Shown: positions 9,051 through 16,887 of the stretch, in pieces | Position numbering within the stretch: position 1 is the first letter of the stretch | How the letters are laid out: each line of letters opens with the position of its first letter | DNA from: Candidatus Contendibacter sp. | GTDB taxonomy: Bacteria; Pseudomonadota; Gammaproteobacteria; Competibacterales; Competibacteraceae | Reading direction: 5' to 3' | DNA length: 64,000 nt | Assembly: GCA_029624765.1 (NCBI GenBank) | Contig: JARSSO010000045.1 | Location: 124,001 to 188,000 of the forward strand | Notes under the pieces: model-generated | The model's database searches: none | Seen by the model: only the letters and a program-made list of their open reading frames with translations | What the model was told of the DNA's origin: nothing | Program-made: the position numbers and the translations under genes

Positions 9051-9695
9051 CTACCGTTCCACGCCCCCGAACACCCAAATCCCGATCAGCGCCGCGCCGA
9101 GCAAAACCAGGGCCGCGATGCGCAGCATTCGCCGCTGGCGGTCATACGCCGTCCGATCCACCGCCTTGCCCAGCAGGGAAACGCCATCGGGTTGCAGCGC
9201 GACCAATTCGTTGCCCGGCTTCAGTTCCCGACAATAAAGCCGAACCTCGATTTCGCCGCGCGGCGGCGCACTCCACCGGAAAGAGGGGTTGATCAGCGCG
9301 TGAACCGGTTCCGTCGGCGAGCGATCCGTCAGCGGATGCAGCGTCGCCAGCACGCCATCGCGGCTGGCCCGCTCGATGGGCGTCAACCGGAAGGTTTGCG
9401 GCGCGCAATCCCGCAGCAGGTCGTTGGCGGTGTTCAGGGAACGCGACAAGCGGTGATCCAAGTACCACATCAACCCGCCCATCAGCGCCACGAGCGGCAA
9501 CATCAGCAGGCCGATCAGTCCGAGCAGCAGCAGGTTCGTACCATCCTGGCTGGTGAAGGCGATCACCATCTCGAACAGCAGCGTTCCCGCGAAGACCAGG
9601 AACAGCAGCAAACTCAGCAGGCGCAACCGCCGACGGTGAACGGCGCCGAGCTTTTGCAGGCTGGGATGCAGGGGTATGGAGGGAATATCAGTCAT
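9051..9695 (-). CDS. SrfB-associated small membrane protein, copy 2
   Basis: 214 residues. An N-terminal PLHPSLQKL motif precedes two hydrophobic segments (~24-47 and ~55-78), a ~110-residue soluble region (VRLYCRELKPGNELVALQ, LLGKAVDRTAYDRQRRMLRI) and a C-terminal membrane segment. It is a diverged paralogue of the protein at 13099-13713. The last ~55 residues are most alike and the N-terminal membrane part least. Each copy follows srfB sequence: this one follows only a remnant of the srfB 3' end. I do not recognise a named family; the context suggests an inner-membrane partner of SrfB. Confidence 0.7.
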   Translation of the reverse strand: MTDIPSIPLHPSLQKLGAVHRRRLRLLSLLLFLVFAGTLLFEMVIAFTSQDGTNLLLLGLIGLLMLPLVALMGGLMWYLDHRLSRSLNTANDLLRDCAPQTFRLTPIERASRDGVLATLHPLTDRSPTEPVHALINPSFRWSAPPRGEIEVRLYCRELKPGNELVALQPDGVSLLGKAVDRTAYDRQRRMLRIAALVLLGAALIGIWVFGGVER

Positions 9696-9710
9696 CAGAA
9701 TGTGTCTTGG

Positions 9711-9833
9711 TCAACCGTGACGCGGCGCTTTGCTCACGCGGGCGGAGATCGAAAAGATGCCGGTATCCAGCCAGTAGCCGTACTCATCCCTGAGCGTCTG
9801 CAATCTCAGTTGCACCATGCCACCGGGTGACTG
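9711..9833 (-). pseudogene. srfB 3'-end remnant
   Basis: About 40 codons match the C-terminus of the full SrfB encoded at 13720-16635: MVQLRLQTLRDEYGYWLDTG here against VVLLKLQTLKDEYGYWLDTG there, then IFSISAR in both. The match begins abruptly at about 9833, exactly where the 18-bp boundary repeat starts, and upstream sequence turns AT-rich. Nucleotide differences at many third positions show an old or divergent duplication rather than a recent copy. No start codon with family similarity remains, so it is a truncated gene. Confidence 0.8.
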
Positions 9834-9850
9834 AGAGCCTATACGAAAAC
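9833..9850. repeat. 18-bp boundary repeat, copy 2
   Basis: GAGAGCCTATACGAAAAC marks the point where the srfB remnant stops and AT-rich cassette DNA begins. It is a direct repeat (16/18) of 7457-7474. An imperfect inverted counterpart lies at the other end of the cassette (13101-13116). Confidence 0.45.
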
Positions 9851-10288
9851 TAAATATATTAAAACAAATACTTACTGGTGGGCATCGTGGCTTTTTAGAC
9901 CCTGAAGGCGCTCTATCACTAGTAACCACATGTTTTTAAAAGGTGATATCTTACATAAACTTTGAATCTTTGCCACAAAACCAGCGCCGCGATGCGCGGT
10001 ATCGAAGCAGTGCCCGACCCCCTCCAGTGCGCGCGGGGCTCTTAACATCACCACCCCTTGGACCACGGGCACTTCTGAAGATGCTTTGGGAGCGTGTTTA
10101 TCTCGTCAATTGATCGTGATAAAGTTAATGGTAGTCGCGGTCATTCTCCCTCACTGCCAACCGCGAAAGTCCCTACTAGTTGACATGGCAACGGCCGTGG
10201 TTCCTTCAGGTTAATCGAAAAATAGCACCAATATTAAATAGGCATTGAGTCCAGGCTGTTTTATCATTGACAATGAGGACCATCAAGC
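9851..10288. other. AT-rich intergenic region, no supported gene
   Basis: About 440 bases between the srfB remnant and the epimerase-like gene. A 66-codon leftward frame (9872-10072) is open but has no recognisable motif or ribosome site. A TTGACA hexamer at 10180-10185 has no good -10 partner. It presumably contains the promoter of the rightward sugar-gene cassette and degraded acquired DNA, but nothing specific can be supported. Confidence 0.5.
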
Positions 10289-10810
10289 GTGAATTTCAAG
10301 CTGCCGATAGGAGTGAGATCAATTCCGTTAAAAGCTCATCAAGATGAGCGTGGTTGGTTGGCCGAAATCTTTCGAGAAGAATGGACTTCAGATCTACATC
10401 TTGTGCAATGGAATTGCGTGTTCTCGCACCCCAATGTATTACGCGGCGTTCATGTGCATCCAAAACATTGGGACTACCTTGTTTTGCTCAAAGGAAAAAT
10501 GCTGCTTGGCCTAAAGGATTTGCGTTCGGATTCCGAAACCTTTGGATTGTCGAGCATGGTCGAATTGCTGGAAAGCTCACTGACAGCCTGGACCATCCCA
10601 CCAGGCGTTGCCCATGGCTTTTTCTTCCCGGTCGAATCGATGTTTTGCTATTCGGTTTCAGAATATTGGAATTTAAATGATGAACTGGGCTGTAGGTGGG
10701 ATGATCCGGAGTTGGAATTGGACTGGCCGGTTTCAGAACCCCTGCTTTCAGAGCGGGATCGTCAGGCCCCACCGCTTAAAGAATTAATGAGTCATTTTAA
10801 TAAAGCGTAA
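10289..10810 (+). CDS. dTDP-4-dehydrorhamnose 3,5-epimerase-like sugar epimerase
   Basis: 173 residues, slightly shorter than typical RmlC (~180-185). It shows the RmlC cupin features: DERGWLAEIFR, LRGVHVHPKHWDYLVLLKG (with the catalytic His of the RGxH motif), IPPGVAHGFF and a Tyr-containing FCYSVSEYWNLNDELG, then WDDPELELDWP. RmlC enzymes epimerise C3 and C5 of 4-keto-6-deoxy dTDP-sugars in the cytoplasm. The normal RGLHxQ reads RGVHVH here, so the substrate may differ. Start is GTG; no rmlABD genes are in the window. It heads a rightward AT-richer trio with an oxidoreductase and a glycosyltransferase, pointing to nucleotide-sugar modification. Confidence 0.82.
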   Translation: MNFKLPIGVRSIPLKAHQDERGWLAEIFREEWTSDLHLVQWNCVFSHPNVLRGVHVHPKHWDYLVLLKGKMLLGLKDLRSDSETFGLSSMVELLESSLTAWTIPPGVAHGFFFPVESMFCYSVSEYWNLNDELGCRWDDPELELDWPVSEPLLSERDRQAPPLKELMSHFNKA

Positions 10811-10835
10811 GCAGCATTTTGCCAAAGAGATTTTT

Positions 10836-11825
10836 ATGAATCAGCTCTCTTTCAAGAATATTCCCATCGGTCTGGTCGGGTGTGGTCGATGGGGTCGTTT
10901 TATACTAAGGGACCTGACGCAATTGGGATGTGAAGCTTGGGTCGTTGCTGATTCTCCACAAAGCGTGGAAAATGCAACAGCGTATGGCGCGCAACATATC
11001 ATTCGGGACATCAATGAATTGCCTTACTTTCTCGAAGGCTATGTCATTGCCGTTCCCAGTTCACTGCATAAGGATGTTATCAGTAAGCTGCTAGATCGTC
11101 AGCGTCCAATGTATGTCGAAAAACCCTTAACGGTTGACTGTGAATCGGCTCGTTTTCTGGCGGAGATCGCTGGTGAACGGCTTTTTGTCATGGATAAATG
11201 GCGCTATCACCCAGCTATTGAAATGTTGGCTGGTATCATCAGTCGTAGCGAATTAGGCCGGGTTCGCGCCATTCGCACGAGACGAGTCGGGTGGGGAAAC
11301 CCACATGGGGATGTAGACCCCGTGTGGATTCTACTGCCACATGATCTCAGTATTATCCTGCATCTACTGGGATACTTGCCCAAACCACGCTGGGCTGCCG
11401 GCGAGTGGGCCACCCAAGGCCAGATGTGCGGCCTGTCTGGCATGTTGGGGGATGATCCCAGAGTGTGGATTGAAGTATCGTCCAGTATCCCGATTCAACA
11501 ACGATCAGTGTGTGTTATCTTCGACCAGGGCACAGCGATGATGGCGGATCCTTTTGCCGATCATATCTTGCTTCAACCCGGTTGTGGTCTGGATCCACAA
11601 GCGTTGCCTATTGAAAGGCGCCCGATTTCCACCGAGATGCCCCTGTTACGCGAACTGCGGGCGTTTCTGGCGGATCTACGGGGTGGGTCGCCTCCGTTCA
11701 GCAGTGCTGCCGACGGGGCGCTGATTGTCGAAACAGTCGTCGCTATGCGCGAGCTGGCTGGCGACCAGCCAAAACCTGAGGCTTCACGTCTTGCCGCTAG
11801 CAACTGTACTGATTCCCACGCATGA
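10836..11825 (+). CDS. Gfo/Idh/MocA family oxidoreductase
   Basis: 329 residues. An N-terminal Rossmann fold (IGLVGCGRWGRFILRDL, GxGxxG-type) and the MYVEKPLTVD strand (EKP motif of this family) are followed by the C-terminal alpha/beta domain with VGWGNPHGDVDPVWILLPHD; the HD pair is a likely catalytic site. These enzymes oxidise or reduce sugars or nucleotide sugars with NAD(P). It lies 25 bases after the epimerase gene and overlaps the glycosyltransferase gene, so the three are co-transcribed. The exact substrate is unknown. Confidence 0.85.
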   Translation: MNQLSFKNIPIGLVGCGRWGRFILRDLTQLGCEAWVVADSPQSVENATAYGAQHIIRDINELPYFLEGYVIAVPSSLHKDVISKLLDRQRPMYVEKPLTVDCESARFLAEIAGERLFVMDKWRYHPAIEMLAGIISRSELGRVRAIRTRRVGWGNPHGDVDPVWILLPHDLSIILHLLGYLPKPRWAAGEWATQGQMCGLSGMLGDDPRVWIEVSSSIPIQQRSVCVIFDQGTAMMADPFADHILLQPGCGLDPQALPIERRPISTEMPLLRELRAFLADLRGGSPPFSSAADGALIVETVVAMRELAGDQPKPEASRLAASNCTDSHA

Positions 11826-12993
11826 TCATGCCGATACGATTCGCTATGCGTTAGCGAGCGTCCAGACTCAGACGGTCCAGGATTTTGAAGTGCTGGTGGT
11901 GGGAGATGGCGCCCCCCAAGGCACGAGTGAGATCATGGCCGAAGTTTGCGCAAAAGATTCTCGCTTTCACTATTTTCCGAATGCCAAGGGCGCGGGTCAC
12001 GGCGAATATCATCGAGCCGCCGCCCTTGCTAAAGCCAAAGGCGATGTCGTGGCTTATCTAGGTGACGACGACCTTTGGTTGCCTCATCATCTGGAAAGCT
12101 TGCTACGCATACTTCAGGATGCTGATTTCGCCCATACGCTGCATACAGCCATCCAGGCCGACGGCGAGGTGGTGGCTTTAGGGGGCGATTTGGCCTGCGA
12201 GACGATTCGTCAGTCCATGAGGTTGGCAAAATGGAATTTTTTCGGACTGACCTGCGTGGGGCACACGTTAGCGGCTTATCGACGGCTACCTTACGGTTGG
12301 CGGCCCAGGCCGGAGGGCCTATGGAGCGACCTGCATATGTGGCGACAATGGCTCGATCAGCCCTGGTGCCGCTTCCACTCCGAACCGATTCCCACGACAT
12401 TGCATTTTCCTAGTCCTTGGCGTAATGGCTGGACGGTTGAGCAACGCTTGCGGGAGCTAGGCCAATGGAGTTCACGCCTTACTGAAGCCGGGTTTGACCA
12501 ATGGCTCCTCTCGGCAGTGCTGAAACGCTGGCAGCGGCAAGTGGTGGAGCCGGAAGTTTTACATGCTCTCGGCAACCTGTTAAGCCACCATGGGTGTGCT
12601 GTTGAGAGCGAATCTTTACAACGAAAAGCGATTGAGATCAACCCAAAGATTCCAGGATTTTATGTAGGTTTAAGTGTATCGCTTTATCAGCGGCAAAAGT
12701 TTCATGAGGCGGTAATAGCCGCGCAACAGGCCACTGAGATGGAGCCTGGAAACCCACATTTACTGAGTCACTTGGGTAGTTTGCTAGGCTTGATCGGGCA
12801 ATTTGCCGAGGGGGAGATGGTACTCCGTAAAGCGATTGCGCTCGATTCCAAGACAGGCTTGTTCCAACGCCATCTAAGCCAGATTTTATATTGTCAACGA
12901 CGGTTCAAAGAGGCGATTCAAACGGCCCGAGAAGCCGTTCGGCTCGATCCTGATAATCCTGAATTTAAGAATCACTTGAACAATCTTCTTTAA
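11791..12993 (+). CDS. GT2-family glycosyltransferase fused to TPR domain
   Basis: 400 residues from the TTG used. A GT-A domain (1-~240) begins LATVLIPTHDHADTIRYALA and has VVGDGAPQGT and the metal-binding AYLGDDDLWLPHH (DDD). TPR repeats follow (~255-400), e.g. NPHLLSHLGSLLGLIGQFAE and the repeated A..LDP/A.EMEP phrases. An upstream in-frame ATG (11725) would overlap the previous gene by 101 bases; the TTG overlaps by 35 and has GAGG about 8 bases before it, so TTG is preferred. It should transfer a sugar from an NDP-sugar; the TPRs may bind the acceptor protein. It ends the acquired cassette. Confidence 0.8.
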   Translation: MPLATVLIPTHDHADTIRYALASVQTQTVQDFEVLVVGDGAPQGTSEIMAEVCAKDSRFHYFPNAKGAGHGEYHRAAALAKAKGDVVAYLGDDDLWLPHHLESLLRILQDADFAHTLHTAIQADGEVVALGGDLACETIRQSMRLAKWNFFGLTCVGHTLAAYRRLPYGWRPRPEGLWSDLHMWRQWLDQPWCRFHSEPIPTTLHFPSPWRNGWTVEQRLRELGQWSSRLTEAGFDQWLLSAVLKRWQRQVVEPEVLHALGNLLSHHGCAVESESLQRKAIEINPKIPGFYVGLSVSLYQRQKFHEAVIAAQQATEMEPGNPHLLSHLGSLLGLIGQFAEGEMVLRKAIALDSKTGLFQRHLSQILYCQRRFKEAIQTAREAVRLDPDNPEFKNHLNNLL

Positions 12994-13098
12994 AGAATGG
13001 CGCCAGTGATATCGGGCAAATCCACTCGATTATCCAGGAAACCCAACTCGGCTACAGATGCTTTCTTCTATCAAAGGGAAAGAAGGGGTGAATGATGA

Positions 13099-13713
13099 CT
13101 ATTTCGTAGGGCTCCCGCCGGCTCTCATAAAAACCAACATCCCCACCAGTACCGTCCCGAGCACAATCAGGGCCGCGATGCGCAACATCCGCTGCTGGCG
13201 ATCATACGCCGTCCGATCTATCACCTTGCCCAGCAGGGGAACGCCATCGGACTGAAGCGCGACCAACTCGTTGCCCGGTTTCGGTTCCCGACAATAGACC
13301 CGAACCTCCACTTCTTGGCCCAGCGGTGGATTCCGGGGAAAAGACCGATCGATCAGCGCATAAACCGGCTCGGCTGGCGAACGGGCGGCCAGTGGATACA
13401 ATACAGCCAGCTTGTGCTCATCAAGGATATCGATGAGCGTCAACCGGAAGGTTTGTGGTACGCAGTCCCTCAGCAATCGGTTAGCGGCGTTCAGAGCGCG
13501 CGACGAGACGGGCATCATCTTCAGGCTGATCAGTACCACGAGAAGCAACAATATCAGGCTGCAAAAATCCCAACCAGTGATTTGCCCATAGCATGTGCCT
13601 AGAAGAACCAGCAGCATCAGCAGACCCCGCCGACAACCAATGACATCCAGCTTTTGCAGGCTGGGATGCAGGGGAGAAGTGGGAGGAACTGGATTCATGG
13701 GTGCATTGGGCAT
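13099..13713 (-). CDS. SrfB-associated small membrane protein, copy 1
   Basis: 204 residues, 6 bases after the full srfB, so co-translated with it. PLHPSLQKLDVI is followed by two hydrophobic segments (~32-66), a soluble region with VEVRVYCREPKPGNELVALQ and RTAYDRQQRMLRI, and a C-terminal membrane helix. It is a paralogue of the gene at 9051-9695. Its last codons (RAGGSPTK) overlap the putative right end of the AT-rich cassette and differ from copy 2, so the C-terminus may have been rewritten by the insertion. Function unknown; the conserved coupling to srfB suggests a membrane anchor or partner. Confidence 0.72.
   Translation of the reverse strand: MPNAPMNPVPPTSPLHPSLQKLDVIGCRRGLLMLLVLLGTCYGQITGWDFCSLILLLLVVLISLKMMPVSSRALNAANRLLRDCVPQTFRLTLIDILDEHKLAVLYPLAARSPAEPVYALIDRSFPRNPPLGQEVEVRVYCREPKPGNELVALQSDGVPLLGKVIDRTAYDRQQRMLRIAALIVLGTVLVGMLVFMRAGGSPTK
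13101..13116. repeat. Possible inverted end of the AT-rich sugar cassette
   Basis: Read on the minus strand, GGGAGCCCTACGAAAT aligns with GAGAGCCTATACGAAAA at 9833 with one gap and three mismatches (13/17). If real, the pair would be terminal inverted repeats bounding 9833-13116. A match this loose could be chance. Confidence 0.25.
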
Positions 13714-13719
13714 CGGCCG

Positions 13720-16635
13720 TCAGGCGCCGGAACGGGCGGAAATGGAAAAAATGCCGGTGTCCAGCCAATAGCCGTACTCGTCCTTGAGCGTCTGTAATTT
13801 GAGCAGCACCACCCCCGCCGGCTGCTGGTTGCCGGTGGCGTCGGCCACATCGGTCACCTTGAAATCCAGGTCCACGTTTTCATCGGTGGAGCGCTCCAGC
13901 GTGACCTTGAGCGGCAAGGCCCTGGCTCGGGCGTCCTGCGGGCGGGCGAAGGTGATGCGATACAACGGCGTCGCCGGCCAGCGTTCCACCCCCAGTTGCC
14001 GGAATCCCAGGAACACCGGCGCGTAGAAGTCGAAGGTCGCTTCCGGCAACCGGGTCTTGCGATCCTCCAATTCCAGATTGGCGAACAGCACGTTGTCCTG
14101 TTTCAGCCGGCCGGTCTGCTCCAGCACCCCGACGAAACGGGCGGTGGATTTCATCCCCAGTTCGCGGCTACGCAGATTGAACTTGTACAACTGCCCTTCC
14201 GACAGCGCGCACACCATCGCCCCGACCGCCGCCGTGGTCTTGGGATCGGTCAGCCGCCCGCTGACCGAGCGGAACGGGTACCAGTCCCCGACCCGGTAAG
14301 CATGCAGACTGACGATGCGATCCGGCGGCGCGGGCAATTTGGCCAGGATCACCGCCCGCACCGCCGGCAGCCGGCAGGGCCGCCCGGAAATCAGCAGATA
14401 ATCGCAGTCGTACAGATACACCACTTCGCACAAGTCGCTCAGCACCTGGCCCAGAATCCGGCGCACCGTGGTGTCCAGCGCCAGCATGGTGGTGGCGAAC
14501 GCCACGTCGGCCAGTTTGAAGCCCTGGCCGCCGTCACCGCGCACCGCTTCTTCCAGAAACGCCACCACCTGCTCGTGCGGTCCCGCGCCGGGCGGATAGA
14601 CATCGGTGAGCTTTAAGGTCACCGCCTCGTTGCCGGCGCTCAGGTCGGCGTTCTCGTAGCGGCGCAGCAGTTCCAGCGCCAGCGGCAACGTCACCTGGTT
14701 GGCGAATTGCCGGCGTAACACCCGGTCGCGTTCGGCCTGATCGCCGCGATTGGCCCCCAGCAGCCGGGCCAGCAGTTCCTCGGGGTTCGCCGCGCCGCTC
14801 TGGCGGATGGCGTCCAGCAGCGCCGACAACACGTTGCGCTCGATCAGCCCGCACAGCACGTCGTCGCCAGCGATGTTGAAACCCTCGCGGAATTCCTGGG
14901 TCGGCTTGACCGCCGTGCCGCCTTCCAACTGATAGGTGGTCACGATCAAGTCGGTGGTGCCGCCGCCGATGTCGATGCTGGCCAGCCGCAGACAGGGCGA
15001 TTCGCCGTAGCCTTCGCGCACCCGGCCAAAGACCTGGAACAGCAGCGCGGCGTCACCCTGAAAGTTGTGCTTGATCTCGTTGTACAGGAACACGATCTGG
15101 GTGCCGGTAGCCTCGTCCCATTGCAGGAACGGCTCCGGAGCCTGGCCCTCGTCCAGCCCCAGCGCCCGCCAGGTCAGACGGATGGCGGTCCCGACCCGGC
15201 GGGCGAACAGCTTGCGCTCAGCCAGCGGCATGGCGGTCGGCAGGGTCAGAATCACCCGCCGCAGCCGGCGCGGGGCCTCGGAATAGACCCGCTCGTAGCG
15301 GCGGGCCGGCGAGTTGATCTGGGTGAAGGCCTGCAACAGTACCTCGGCGACGAAAAAGCTCATCAGCGACCCGCGCGCGAACAGGGCGGTCACGGCGGGC
15401 GGCTCGCCGGCGGCCAGTTCCTCGCCGTCCTCGCGCAGATAGCCGACGAACGGGCCGGTGGTGACCGGACCGCTGTCGCCGCCGCCGGCCGGACCGGGGT
15501 TGAAGCGCCAGGGATGATGACGCGGATCCGTATCCCACAGATAACGCTTGGGGCCGGACAGGCCGGTGTTACCCTCCGCGCCGTGACTGAACCAGGACAG
15601 CGCCTGGGCCTCGAAACCGACCCGGGTCACCGTCGGCCAGAGGAAGGCGCTGGCCCGCCCGCTGCGGCGCGACAGCTTCTCGTCGCCGAACGCGCCGCGC
15701 ACAAACTCGATCCGGCTGGGAAACGGCTCATCGTAAACCTGCTCGGGATGGCTCAAGTCGCGCAGTTCCAGCCGGTAGCTGTCGTTCATGTCCACCGGGT
15801 CGTCGCCGCTGGTTTCCATCAGCATCCCACAGGTGCGGGAATTGCCGATGTCCAGCACCAGGTCCACGTCGACGGGACGGTTGAGCCGGGCGGTCGGCCC
15901 CTCGTCCACGAAGGTGAAGCGCAGGCGCGGCGGCTGGATCGCCCGGCGCAGCAGGGTCAGGACGGTCAGATACGCCGCGACCGCGTCCGGACTCTTGCGC
16001 AGTTCGGCTTCGTCCACCCGGCGCGGGGCGCGGCGGCGCAGCTCAAAGGCGTGGAAACACTGGCGCAGCCATTCCCGCACCCATTCCTGCTCCAGAAACC
16101 AGCCGGTATCGACCTCGGCGTCGGTGAGGGCGAATTCCTCGCCCGATTGCATGTCCAGCGGACTGGGCGCGAGATAGGGTCGGCCCTCGCGAGTCGGCAG
16201 CAGTTGGGTGTCGAAAGCCAGGGTCACCCGGTGGGTGTGGCCCTCGGCGTCCGGCGCGGGCAACTCCACCAGCCGCGCCCGCGCCCAGTTGGTCGGTCCC
16301 TGGTCGAACAGATGATAACCGTCCGGACGCGGCTCCCGAATCCGCGGAAACGGCAGCGGAATCCAAACGCCGTCGAAAATGCCGGCGGCCTTGACGGCGT
16401 TCAGCGAATAGACCTGTTCCGGTGGAACCGCCCGCCCATCCTGGGTCACGAACTGACCACCGGCGTCGTCGGGATACAACGCGGTCAGGACGGCGCGACC
16501 GTCGGCGCCGGTTTCCGTCAGGAACGCCCGCGAGACCCGGGTTTCGTTGAGGTCGAAGCCGAAATCCAGAAACTGGATCGCCGTGTTCGGAATCAGGTTG
16601 ACGAGCGGAGCAAGGGTCTTGAGTTTTGCCAACAT
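13720..16635 (-). CDS. srfB: SrfB-like actin/Hsp70-fold ATPase (putative virulence factor family)
   Basis: 971 residues, near the usual SrfB length (~990). A ~250-residue N-terminal domain precedes an actin/Hsp70-type ATPase core: phosphate-1 DIGNSRTCG (262-270), phosphate-2 IDIGGGTTDLI (554-564) and a late LISGRPCRLPAVRAVIL resembling the adenosine motif. SrfB was named from the Salmonella srfABC operon; no molecular activity is settled. The ATPase motifs look intact, so nucleotide-driven conformational change is likely (inference). It is followed after 6 bases by a small membrane protein. SrfC, its usual partner, is 8 kb downstream. A diverged piece of the srfB 3' end lies at 9711-9833. Confidence 0.85.
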   Translation of the reverse strand: MLAKLKTLAPLVNLIPNTAIQFLDFGFDLNETRVSRAFLTETGADGRAVLTALYPDDAGGQFVTQDGRAVPPEQVYSLNAVKAAGIFDGVWIPLPFPRIREPRPDGYHLFDQGPTNWARARLVELPAPDAEGHTHRVTLAFDTQLLPTREGRPYLAPSPLDMQSGEEFALTDAEVDTGWFLEQEWVREWLRQCFHAFELRRRAPRRVDEAELRKSPDAVAAYLTVLTLLRRAIQPPRLRFTFVDEGPTARLNRPVDVDLVLDIGNSRTCGMLMETSGDDPVDMNDSYRLELRDLSHPEQVYDEPFPSRIEFVRGAFGDEKLSRRSGRASAFLWPTVTRVGFEAQALSWFSHGAEGNTGLSGPKRYLWDTDPRHHPWRFNPGPAGGGDSGPVTTGPFVGYLREDGEELAAGEPPAVTALFARGSLMSFFVAEVLLQAFTQINSPARRYERVYSEAPRRLRRVILTLPTAMPLAERKLFARRVGTAIRLTWRALGLDEGQAPEPFLQWDEATGTQIVFLYNEIKHNFQGDAALLFQVFGRVREGYGESPCLRLASIDIGGGTTDLIVTTYQLEGGTAVKPTQEFREGFNIAGDDVLCGLIERNVLSALLDAIRQSGAANPEELLARLLGANRGDQAERDRVLRRQFANQVTLPLALELLRRYENADLSAGNEAVTLKLTDVYPPGAGPHEQVVAFLEEAVRGDGGQGFKLADVAFATTMLALDTTVRRILGQVLSDLCEVVYLYDCDYLLISGRPCRLPAVRAVILAKLPAPPDRIVSLHAYRVGDWYPFRSVSGRLTDPKTTAAVGAMVCALSEGQLYKFNLRSRELGMKSTARFVGVLEQTGRLKQDNVLFANLELEDRKTRLPEATFDFYAPVFLGFRQLGVERWPATPLYRITFARPQDARARALPLKVTLERSTDENVDLDFKVTDVADATGNQQPAGVVLLKLQTLKDEYGYWLDTGIFSISARSGA

Positions 16636-16887
16636 GGCTGGTTACCTTCGCAAATACGGCTATCCTTGGGGAATTCCGCCTTGACCGGGATCGTGGCCGC
16701 CTCATCCGGCCCAGAACGCATTGTACGGCTTTTCGACCGGCCGGGTTTCCTTCGTCCCGCGCGGACTGGAAACGCTTGCCGCGGAGGACGACCAAACCCA
16801 GGTCGGGGACGGTCGGTTGCGCCAGGGTTCCGTGCCCTGTCAATGTAGTCGAAAGCCACGACGAAAGCTCCCCACCGAAAATCACCC

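Noticed and set aside
9872..10072. 66-codon leftward frame in the AT-rich gap
   Set aside because: No ribosome site, no recognisable motif, and a composition that could arise by chance; left as non-coding.
10180..10185. TTGACA as a -35 box for the sugar cassette
   Set aside because: No acceptable -10 hexamer occurs at 16-18 bases downstream.
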